From contig CM019692.1 in the NCBI GenBank assembly GCA_009760885.1, forward strand, positions 59,199,926-59,263,925: a stretch of 64,000 bases of DNA. The letters run 5' to 3'. The notes beneath the pieces are model-generated. The model searched no databases, had not been told where the DNA came from, and worked only from the letters and a program-made list of their open reading frames with translations. Origin of the DNA: Achatina immaculata (taxonomy: Eukaryota; Mollusca; Gastropoda; Stylommatophora; Achatinidae). This document shows, piece after piece, positions 35,001-47,000 of this stretch. The number at the start of each line of letters is the position of its first letter. The stretch's first letter is position 1. A program made the translations under genes and the position numbers.

Positions 35001-38000
35001 GTTAGAAAATGAGTCCTAAAGTGCTATATTCAGTCTATCTTGTTATATGGAATGAATCATGGACAATAGGCAGGCCTGCACAAAAATCATTGGAAGCAGC
35101 AGAAATGTGGTTTATTAGAAGAATGTGGCGAATCCCCTGGACAGCAAAAATAACTAATGAAGAATGTATGAGAAGAGCTGGAGAAACAAAAAATCTTGTC
35201 AAAAAAATAAGAGAGAGACAATGTACTTTCATAGGACATGCAATGAGAAGAGGAGGCACTGATAATATTATAACAACAGGAAAAACAGAAGAAAGAAGAT
35301 CAAGAGGAAGACCAAGAGAAATGATACTGGACAGTCTGACAGGATGGTGTGAGAGGAGATCACCAACTGAGCTGATGGCCTGCATGAAGGATTGTGTACT
35401 CTGGAGAAGCATAATAGCCAATGCCAGTCAGCATGGCACCTGATGATGATCATCATCATCTTTATCCTTGTTTAATATTCCCATCTTCAGTTAGTGATTA
35501 CTTCTTTAAGGTTTGATATTTCATCCATTTTTAGCGTTTTTTTTTTTATAATCGGATTTTAAAAAATTTTATGCTTTAGTTATATCCAGCCTGCCTGCAA
35601 AAACAATGGTCAGATATTTCAGTCTGTCCATGGCCTTCAAATTAACCAGATTTTACTAAGTTTTGGCACAGTTAGTCATAGAGAAAGCACTGTATGTACT
35701 AAGAGCTAGTCTGTCTCACATACATCAAAATAATGTGTAGCTTATCTGAAATCATTTAATGTCCCCTAGGACTTGAAGTGCTTGACTGAGAGGTACCTGG
35801 AGCCACTGAAAGAGGAGACTTTTCTCACATCTGGTGAAATTGAGCAGCTTTTTGGAAACATCAGGAAATTGTAGCATTTCAGCAGCGCTTCTTGCACAGT
35901 TTAGAGGAGGCTGTTGAATCTGTGCCAGATTTCTTCACCACAATTGATATTGCAAACTTCAAGGTTACCATAAATTATTGTGCAGTTTTACTTATCTTGT
36001 TTCTCTTCTAAAGGGAGCATCATGTAATTCATTATTTTTAATTTGAAGAATAAAATAAACAGTGAACTTTACCTAAGTTATGAGCTGATATATCAAACGT
36101 TCTATATTTGTCATCTGTTTCCATACCTTGTTGTATAACCCAGTGTGTCCTGCCATGCAGGTGCAGACTGATGTTTTCAGAGGCAGTTTTGCTTAACACT
36201 TTGGGCCAAGTACACCTTTTTAACAGTTCTGTTGTGAAAAAGTAACAGGGCTATATCCTGCTGCTTTTAATCCAAGAAATTGCTTTGCTATCAGCTCATC
36301 CACTTCAGCCATAATAGTTTACATAATAGTAAACATAATAGTTTACATAATAGTAAACATAATAGTTTACATAATAGTAAACATAATAGTTTGCTGTTAT
36401 TTTTTGTAAAGTTTGTTTAACATCACCTATTCACTTTATTTTCCATATATTTTTCAAAATCATATCACACAAAATACCAGTTTACTCACATTTTTTTCCC
36501 ATGTAATTGAGGTGAATGCTTTTCATTAACTTCAGATCACTCTTCAAAAAAGCAAAACAAAACAGAACAATACAAAACAATCACAAGTTTAAAATCCTCA
36601 TGCGTACTCTTTATCACTTTTCTATCCCTTTTCAAATCTACGTTCAACAAACATCGGGTGATTTCTGTTTCTTACACCACAACTATTTCTCACACATGCA
36701 GTTCTACAGTCAGTGAGATTTGTCACTTGCGTTTAGTTGGACCAAACTCAGCATTGAATCCTTTTTTTTTTTTTTTAATATTTGATCTGATCAGTAATAA
36801 ATCTTGCATAAAATAATCTTGTTGTAACATTTTACATTTTCATTATGAGGAGCATAAACTAAACTTTATTGTACTTATAATAGTGTCAATTATTATTGAA
36901 TATCTTTAGAATTATTTTTTTCCATAAATTTTAATATAATTTTTTATGTTTTTTTTTGTTTGTTTTGTTTTTACTACATTTTGTGATTCCTCACAGATTT
37001 GTTAAATACTCTTTTTGTTCTTTTTAAAAAAATATTTTACCCTTTATTTCAAAATTGTGGTTTTTGCTGATATTTTATATTTCTTTTATGCATTTTGCAG
37101 CTGTTTAAATTTTTGTTTTATTCATTTTTCTGCTTTCTCATTTATATCCTTTTACACAAATAACTGTTTTCCTTTTTTTTAAGTGATATTTTTTGTTTTG
37201 TTTTTCAGAGGGTTCTGTTTTCAGTGGGAGGATCATTCTTATATTATGCCAATCACTTCAAGGTCTACAGTTCATTTTGTGCCAGTCATTCTCGATCTCA
37301 GAAAATTCTCAATCCAGGTGAGTTTCAGATGCAGAGTTGCTCGAAAGAGAGAGTTTGTAGAAACTAAATAACCAATAAATAGAATAACAGCAAACAGAGA
37401 ATGTACAGTTTCAAGTCTTGTTTCGGGTGAGTTGGGTGACTTTCTCTGAATCTCAGTGATGGTGATTATGATTAGCAAGTTTGTATGATTTTCCTCATTT
37501 CATGGGTGATAAAAGTAAAACTGGTTTAAATAAATAAGGTAGATAGAGGTGTATGGTGCAGTTTTACAAAGTGAGGGAGGAAATGAGCAAGGTGAGAAGA
37601 AAAAAAAAAAAACGAATAGAAAGTATGAAATGTATAAATGAAAAACATACAACATCCGATATTTCGGCGTGAGCCTTATTCGAGGATACATACAGAATGA
37701 AATACAAACATATATAACTTATCTGATGCATCTTGCTCCAGGTGGGAAGCAGAAATTTGTGTGGAAGAAGGAGGAGGAAAAAAAAAAAACCACGCTGCCT
37801 ACAGACAAAAGATTCACGATAGGGCCAATCATAACGAAGAAGCGGAGAGAGAGGAGGAGAACAAGTGGAAGAAAGGGGTGGGGGGAAGGCAATAGAAACA
37901 TGATAGCCGCTAGAGGTGTCGGGGGGGGGGGAGAGGGGAGGGAAAAAGGGACGCGGAGAGATAATGAATGAAGAACTTAAAACACCTACCAGGAGAAAAT

Positions 38001-41000
38001 GGGAAACTGGTGGATAGGACAAGACCAATATGTTGGCAGAGAAGGAAATAGGATGGTGGTAGGGAGGGGTAGCATAAAGAAAGAAAGTAGAGTATAAAAA
38101 AGGCCAGTGGAAAAATAAAGAAGTTACAGAAAGCTGAAGACATAGTTAATTCCAGCTGGGTGGAGACAGCCAGTCTGGAAAATAAGGCGCTGTTCTAGGA
38201 CCCTCCGAGATCGTACATCTGCGGAACAAGAGCGGATCGCACTAACCGAATGTCCTGTTTGCCCCTGTGGTTACCAAGGCAAAAATGTTTAGCTACAGGT
38301 GTCCAGGCCCTCTTGGAAATATCATTGAGATGCTGGCGAAATCGATCTCCTAACCGTAAGCCAGTTTCCCCTATGTACTTCAAACCGCAACGTTTGCACA
38401 TGATAACATAAATGACATTTCATGAAGTACAGGTGAAACCCTCCTGTACTGATAACGTGGATTTAGGGAAGGAGATCTGGCTGGCCTCGACAACAAATGG
38501 ACAAGTGTTGCATCTATGGCGTCCACAACGTCTGGTACCATAAAAAGTGTCATCTGTCTTAAGATGACTATGAATTAAAAGGTCCCTGAGGTTCTTGTCC
38601 CGTCTGTAGGCCACCAATGGGGGTTCCCCAAAAAGTTCACGTGTCTCAGGCTCCGTCTGGAGGAGGTGGAGATGGCGAAACAGTATGTTTTTAACTGCCA
38701 AGCTATGAGGGTGGTACGTGAATACTAGTTTCACTCTGTCCGAGCTACAGTGCGGTTTAGGGGTGAGGGCTTGTTCCCGCGATATATGGCTAATGCGGTT
38801 CCAAGATGACGAGAGAACATGGTCTGGATAGCCGCGTTGACGGAAGAAATGTTTCTCCTCCTCTCTCCGCTTCTTCGTTATGATTGGCCCTATCATGAAT
38901 CTTTTGTCTGTAGGCAGCGTGGTTTTTTTTTTTCCCCTCCTTTTTTTCCTCCTCCTTCTTCCACACAAATTTCTGCTTCTCACCCGGAGCAAGATGCATC
39001 AGATAAGTTATATATGTTTGTATTTCGTTCTGTATGTATCCTCGAATAAGGCTCACGCCGAAATATCGGATGTTGTATGTTTTTCATTTATACATTTCAT
39101 ACTTTCTATTCGTTTTTTTTTTTTTTTTCTCACCTTGCTCATTTCCTCCCTCACTTTGTAAAACTGCACCATACACCTCTATCTACCTCATTTCATGGGA
39201 TTTTACACAAGAAGATGGGTCAGTGCCTTCCCTGTGGGATATGATTATAGGCTTCTTAGAAAGTTCTGCCCTGGCTGACACACTACACCATTTACCAGGC
39301 TTTTGTGACACAGCTTATTTCCATGGAGCTGTTTGTGGAAGTAAGAAAGAGTATTTTTCTGCCTGTGGTTTCTCAGCCCATGGCATTTCTTCCCTGGACA
39401 TAACACGACATCGCATTATGGACATTTATTTGTTTATTTTTTGCTGCCTAGGCACACAGTTTTGTCATTTTAAATGTGTTATAAATCTTGAAAACAAAAG
39501 GACCACATTAAATGAAAAGCATAATTTAATATTAATCACATTCATTTATTCATTCAAATTTTACCACAGAAATGGGGATTAGGGACCATGTCTTCATATT
39601 GTGCAATCTTTATTATTTTCAGTCATTTTCATCTGCCATTTTTTTTATTTCAGTCTTTTAAGATTTTTTTTTTTTCGCTTGACCTCCTCAGCTTTCTTTT
39701 TCCCTTCAGTTTTATAGCGAGTATTTTTTTGTTTATGTTTTCTCATGAGTTATTAATTATACATGTAAAAAAAAAAAAAACTATAATTAAAAGTTGGCAA
39801 TGAAAAGAGTAGTAAGTATTTCCAGCTAACATATTCATCAGTAAGATAATTCATCACCATGTAAAACATTGTTAGGTTCCTATGCAGCAGTTTTACGGTA
39901 TGTTCTCATTTTTACAATAAACCTGGTTGAATATGTGTAGCTGTTGTACATTTTGAAATGTGAGACTGATTTTCTATAACATGATTAAGAATCTGTAGAA
40001 ATATTGTTTAAACATGTGTCACACTTTCTAATAACAAAAGACACAGTGTGTCACTCATATGTAGGAATGATACTCAAGAATTAGTTGAAATCACAAACTA
40101 TTGAATGTGTATGCTGCAAGTGTTTTTCCTAAGCCATCATTCAGCATATTGTGCTGGAGTCAACTATCATAAGCAATGCTTACTAAAGACTTGTGATCAA
40201 ACATAGTATTTAATATGATTTAATTGTTATATCTATATAAGCAAAGTTCATTCTCTGTATGTAATTTTTGTCATGATATACTGCCAACTGGCTTCACTCT
40301 TAGCTTGCATTTGAAAGTGAATACTTAAAACTTGTGTTATGCATTGAGGAATAAAGCTGAGAGGTTAGATCACATACAAAATGCAGAAATGGAAATCCTT
40401 TTACAGTAAATTCTCCAGAACTTTGCTGCTATTTGACAGCAAATTACCAAATACTTGATTAAAAAAAATATTTAAAATATTACTTACAAGACTGATGTAG
40501 TGAGCACAGAGATATGTGATATATTAATTTATTTCACTTGCTTATGTAAGTTCAGTGACATTAATTAAAGTAGCTTTAAAAATGGTTTCCAAATATTTTG
40601 TTTAGATTTCATATACACATATACCAATTATGCTTTCATAGATATGTTCAGTTTGTAAAGCATGTGGAATCTTCTTGAATCTAAAAATTAGCATCATTGC
40701 ACTTGGGGCACACCCATACTTGCTCTGCTCTCTGTTTCAGTAATCATCGAAGAACAGAACACTAACTGTGCCAGTCAGGTGTTGGTTCTGGCAACCTCAG
40801 ATTCTACCAGCCAGCCACCCGACTCTTCTTTCTCCCCTCCTCACATCTCTCTTTCATCCTCTGTAGATATATATTATCAGCACATGCCCTTTCCTTCTCC
40901 TGCACCACTTCCTTGGCCACAGACTTGTCCATCTTTTCCATAGGTATAATATCTGTTGTGATAACATTATGGGCAACATGATCAGCTAACTCATTGCCTC

Positions 41001-44000
41001 TCACTCCCACATGTCTGGGCAATATATCCACATCAGTCTGGTGACACCAGATTGTTGCAAGAGCTGAACCCATTCATGATATAGTAAACCCCTTTTTTTC
41101 TTAGGAAGCATGCTTTGAGAGTCCATCACCACCACATCATGCAGCTGAACTAGCCAGGTCACCGCTTCAGTTTCCATCCATTTGGAAATAAATCATCACT
41201 AATTAACAATATTTCATAACGATTTTGGAATATTTGATTATTTCATTGTACTTTGATTGATGCCGACTATTTTTTTTTAAATGTAATCTTTGAGTAATAA
41301 ATCTATGTATTGTTTTCAGATGCCAACGAAGCCTTGCGTGAGTTCCTGCGGGCCAGGAATCCCAAGCAGCAGCACTCAGCTACTCTAGAATCTTATCTCA
41401 TCAAACCTATCCAGAGAATCCTCAAGTATCCACTTCTCTTACAGCAGTTGTGCAATATGACACATGTAGACACAGATGAACACCACCACATATCAGGTAC
41501 CTCGCCCACCCTGCTGCATTAGTTAGGCTGCTGAAGTTTATTTTGCATTTAGACTGTTTTTTTATTACTTAAATTGATAATGTGTATGAGTTAAATTTTG
41601 TACAGTCTGTCTTCTTAGTGTATCTTTTTATATAATAATATATTTGAAAGTTTTATTTTCATATAAAATTATGCATTACTATGATAGGCAATTTTGTGCG
41701 TGCACAAAATTTTCAGCCCATGTGCAAATACATTCTCGAAGAACATTTTGCATGCAAATGTGTGTCATAATATTAAATTTTAAGTTCTCATAGAGAAAAA
41801 AGTACTAAAATGTAAAGAAATCTGGAAAATAAACTGATTTAGTGCTATCATATTTTTATTCTGCACTACTGTAGCACAGAGTAATGTCAAAAAACTGACA
41901 AATAAAAGTAGGAAATTTCCTTTCTTCTTTTTTTTTTTTAGCATATAAAATGTTGTGTGGGATCTATATTTATTTGTCTGCAGCTGGATTGTCATGCAGC
42001 TTAGAGGGAACATTGATTATGTGAATGTGTTTTAAACAGTGAGGGTATAATAAAAAGTAATGGTTCTTGTAAAAGAAACACATGCAAGAACACAGACTAA
42101 CATGTGATCAGTTTACTAGGCTTTCATCCTGTTTCAGATTTTTTTCTACAAATTAGATCTGAATTCAGGTAAATAACATGAAGATGTGTAGTAAAAAAAT
42201 GCTGATACCCATGAAACAGCACAGCAGAGTTTTTGGTGTGCACTGACTGACACTCAGAGATGAAGGATTGAAATTATTTATTGAGAAGAATGATTGTGGC
42301 TGAAGATGCCCAGTAAGGTAATCAGCGACCCATAGCTGATATATCAGCATCAGGATTAGCGACTGATAGCTGACCAAGATCCTGTCCCACCTCTCCGTGG
42401 TACCCCCAGTAACAAGCTATGCTAACGGGGCAGGGATCACCATAATCCCCATGGTAGTGGAGTCTGATAAAGAAGCATTGCACGCCCCCTGCCTTTTATC
42501 TGTACTCCAGGACTGAAAAAGTAGCTGCCATAACCCGCTCCCACGCAGATACGATGCTGTGCCTCAACATCTATACAGCATCGGCTACAAAGAACGCCAG
42601 CTCGCAGTTATAGGGAGTTCATACAATGAGAAGAATGGTTTAGGTGTAAGTTTTTTTAAAGATAGGTTGCATGTTCTGAAGTCAATATAGCCATCTGCAA
42701 CTTGTTTGACAAACTGGCAGAGGAGATCTTATACCTCTACATATGAGACTCACAAAGCTTATGTTATTGAATTCAGTAAACAGAAACATTGCATTTCTTA
42801 GTATGGACATGAAAACAAATACACCATTTCACATGAGAATCAAGATGTGCTTATGATGAGAACCTGTATAGCTGGTCTCAAAATGAAACAAAAGAAACAT
42901 TGGTCATTACCTGTGCTCTGAGTGTGAAAGTGATACATTGCTGATCATCACTGTAGTAAGAGTTGGGAGCCAAAAACAAGAGCATGTCAATGGTTTGTCA
43001 CAGGGGGAATGACCAAGACAAAAAAAAATGTTGAGAATCAACAGACAAAAATCATGCTTACAGTCTTCTGGGATATTAAAGGTGTGGTGCATTTATAGCT
43101 CGTGACTAAAGGCACAGTAATAAATTCTTGAAACAGTTGTAGAACACTGAAGATTCAAGAGTGCAACTTAAAAAAGTTCTTCCTCGTATGAAGCAGCCCA
43201 CAGCTCACTATTTCAATCATTGACCATACACCAGAAAGAGAACAACTTCAGAGATTCAGAAATGTGATTTTGTTATGTGAATGTGATCATCCTCAACATA
43301 GCCTCCATTTGGCTGTTGACAAATTTCTGTGTATTCTCTAAGCTCAAGGACTTCACCATGATTCAGATAGTGCCATGAGGATCACTTGAAGTTGTGGTTA
43401 TGTCACCAACCTGAACAGTTTTATTGTAGCAGTATCACAAAATTAGTGGAGTCAGAAGAGTAATAGATGGAGAATTAAATATGTAAAAGTGAAAAATAAA
43501 GTTTTTAAAAGTCATATCCATTTTATTTTATTTAAACAGAGGAAAAAAGCAAGACCTGTTTTCAAAGAAAACAGCGGGACACATTATTTTTCAGAACTCT
43601 CATGTATATTTCATAAATGCTTCTGTGTTTACTATATATTTATATATAATATGTATAGAGATATGAAGTAAAAATCCCCATTTACATGCTATTAACTCTT
43701 TCCGTGCCACAGGACATTCAGTTGGGTGCTGGAGTAAAAGCGTGGGTCTTGATCTGTATAGGGGGTATAGTTGTAAAATGGAATGGAAAACAGTATTTCC
43801 ATGTACTTCCATGTACTTATTATGCTTCAAAATATAACTAAATGTATGAATATTTCATAAATGCAGAGTTATTTAGGAAAAAAAGAAGTAATGTGATGTT
43901 TTTAGACAATAATTGTGTCCTACTTACCATCGGGTACCTTTAGATCTAGAGTACTTACCATTTGAGATTCCCAAAACTACCTGTCGAAGTTGTCTTGTTT

Positions 44001-47000
44001 TGATATTTTGCATTCTCGCTAAAATAATGTCTGAAATAACCTTCTAACTACTTCTCCAGTCATCTAATATGTCTAGATCTACTTGGAATACATTCAAGAA
44101 CAGTGGTCTGATCATACCCCTATCTACATCACCAAAAATTGAAATTTCTCTGTTTGTTTCGCTCAGCATCGCTTGTAACTAAGCACTCTTTCGCCATTTT
44201 GAAAAGTGTCACCTGACACATGCACGAAATGTGTACAATCTAAACGTTACACCAGTTTTTTTTAATGAAACAAGCCAAGCGTCAAATATTTGACAACTGG
44301 CATCCACATGAGAAACTGGAAGCGTCAGATATCTGTCGACTGGCATGGAAAGTGTTGAGGCATATTGATGATATGGTGTTAGACATGTATTTCAAAGACC
44401 ATCAGCACATGAAAGTGTGATGTTATATATATATAAGATGTGCCTTAGTGATTATTTTAAGCCCATATTACTATATTAGTTATAATTCTTGTATTACTCT
44501 GCAACTAATTCTTATGACCGATATTATCCACAGAGGCTCTGAAAGGGATGGAGGCAGTAGCAGAACATATCAATGAAATGCAGAAAATTTATGATGAATA
44601 CGGAACTGTATTTGATGAACTAGGGAAATCATACAGGGAGAATAACCCACACAAAGCAGTAAGCCAATCATTACAGTGGACACTTAGAAGTGAGCACAGT
44701 CCGTTCCGGGAGGCCATATGACTTTCAAATTGTTTGACTTTCTAGTTTAAATTCCCCATAGGAAATAATGTAAATTGAATGAATCCATTCTAGATCCCAA
44801 AAATGTATCAATTATAGAACCTTTTAAGTACAAATACTGGTTATTTAAACCTGTAAAATAAAGCTAATACGCATTAAATCATGCATTAACACTTTGAAAT
44901 TGTTATTAATGATATTACAGTACCTTACATTTATCCAGTACCTAACATTTATCCAATACCTTACATTTAGCTAAACCATCAAAAGTTTTTCTACTTCATC
45001 CACTGCAGGGGATCTTTTACTGGATTTTACCCCTGTCACCACATTAGCCACTTTAATGGCTTTCTTCTTCTTGAGAATGGTGACATACCATCACTTATTA
45101 AACAGCTAGCTCCAATACACGTGTACCACTTTCCAGTTTAGTGATAAGTTCCTTTTTTCAGTTCTATTATGGTCATTACATTCTTCCTCTTAGGCTTTTC
45201 AGCACTGGTAACTTTCTTTGGTGCCATTATGAATGGGTAATTTCAAAGATAAAATAAAATCCAAAGAAATTGCAATACACTTGGAAAACACACACTGAAT
45301 TTGATAGATGCTCACTGAACCGAAATCAGGTGAGATCTGACCGCGTGATTTTTCACTTTTGTTCAGATGATTGCATTTGTTTTGTTCAACTTTTGAATTT
45401 TTGTTCAAGTTTCAAACTGATTTTCTTCCAATATTTTGTTCAAGTTTCAAGTTGTTCAAATTTCAAACTACTCAAGGGTCCACTGTATTTATATTCTTAT
45501 TGAGCTCTGTAGATGAGATTAATGGACGTAGTTGTTTTATTATTCATTTATATTATTATTTTAAAATTATACAATATAGTAATAATTATTATGATAAAAA
45601 TATATTATTAATGAAAACAAAATTAAAGTGAGGTCATATTAAGTGAATGATAATAAAAACTATAATAAACTGTATATATTTGGCTGTAAAGTGCCACAGA
45701 CCTCGAGTTTTTTTTTACTGTCACCAAAACTAGCATTACACTACACTTAGAATGACTTTTTGTGATTTATTATCTTTACTTTGGATTTCAAACTGTTTGG
45801 AATTTTCTTTTAAATGCTGCTTATATTTTTTCACAATGCCATGCTTTAGTAACAAATGCAAATAAATAGTTCTAAACAAATTGTGATAGAATCAGCCATA
45901 AGAGAGGTTGCTAAGCAAAATGTTTCACAGAATCTTCCATTAACATCAAACATCTGTCTGCCAGCACCATTATCTGATAAAAAAAAAAATGAGCTGTAGA
46001 ATTCATTTTTGAAAATTTGCTTTTGAAAACCAAATTACATCTGAAAACCTCCCATTTAGAAACATACTGAAGTGTTGTTCAAAAACTACACAGAAATCTT
46101 TCAAACTTTCTTTCAGCCCATTGAACTGAATGTTGGAGACCTTCAGATGTATGGTACAGTGGAGTGGGTCAATGTTACAGACCATCTTGGAAAAGTGAAA
46201 AAGTCTGCTGAGTTTGAGAACATTGTTTTTGTATTCAAGGCAGGAGTACCTTTCTGTGCAGGGAGAGGTTAAAACGGAAGAAATCCAAGGTAACACATAA
46301 AAACAGATTAAAAAAAAAAGATTTTTAAAATTGTTGGGAATAATTACTTAAAATGGCATTCAAGGACAGGATATTAATTATCTTTCAAAATTTGTAATAT
46401 TAATTTCTAAGAAATAATTACATGTCAGGAAACCTGAACTCATTGGTGGTGCTGCTGCTGTAGCATCCTCCCTACCCATCACCATCTTCTCAGCCATTTC
46501 CAGCCCACAGTTGGCTTTGTTCAAACGTCACTTGAAATCCAGCGCCACAGAGTGGCATTCATGAATTTATACAACATGTACTAAAAATGTCTTGTTGTCT
46601 CCTTGGAACCAGGAACAGATTTTCCTTGCAGATGATGCAGCGAAGGTGTTGAGGCACAGCATCATGTTGAGTGGCTTGCAGAAGCTGTTTTCAAGTCTCT
46701 GAAGGGAGCTAACAAAAGCACGTTAGCAGGCTCCACTGCCAGGAGGACTGTAGCAATCCCTGTCCCATTAGCCAGACCTGACATGATAATTACAGTACCA
46801 GTGGAGAGGTGGGACAGGATCTTGGTTGGCTTTAGTTCACCACTGCTGGTGCAGGTGTGTCAGAAATAGGTTGCTGACTGGCAAATGTGACAATGGCTAC
46901 ATCCCCCCTAAAAAATATTTACATTATGCTGTATATTTAAAAACAAATTCTGTTTTTAGGCATCGGCTCTTGTCTGACCATCACTTGTTTTGAGACTCAC

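Noticed and set aside
38846..39582. 182-codon plus-strand frame at 39034-39582
   Set aside because: It begins in the Penelope-like arm and reads through into unique intron; hydrophobic composition reflects T-rich sequence.
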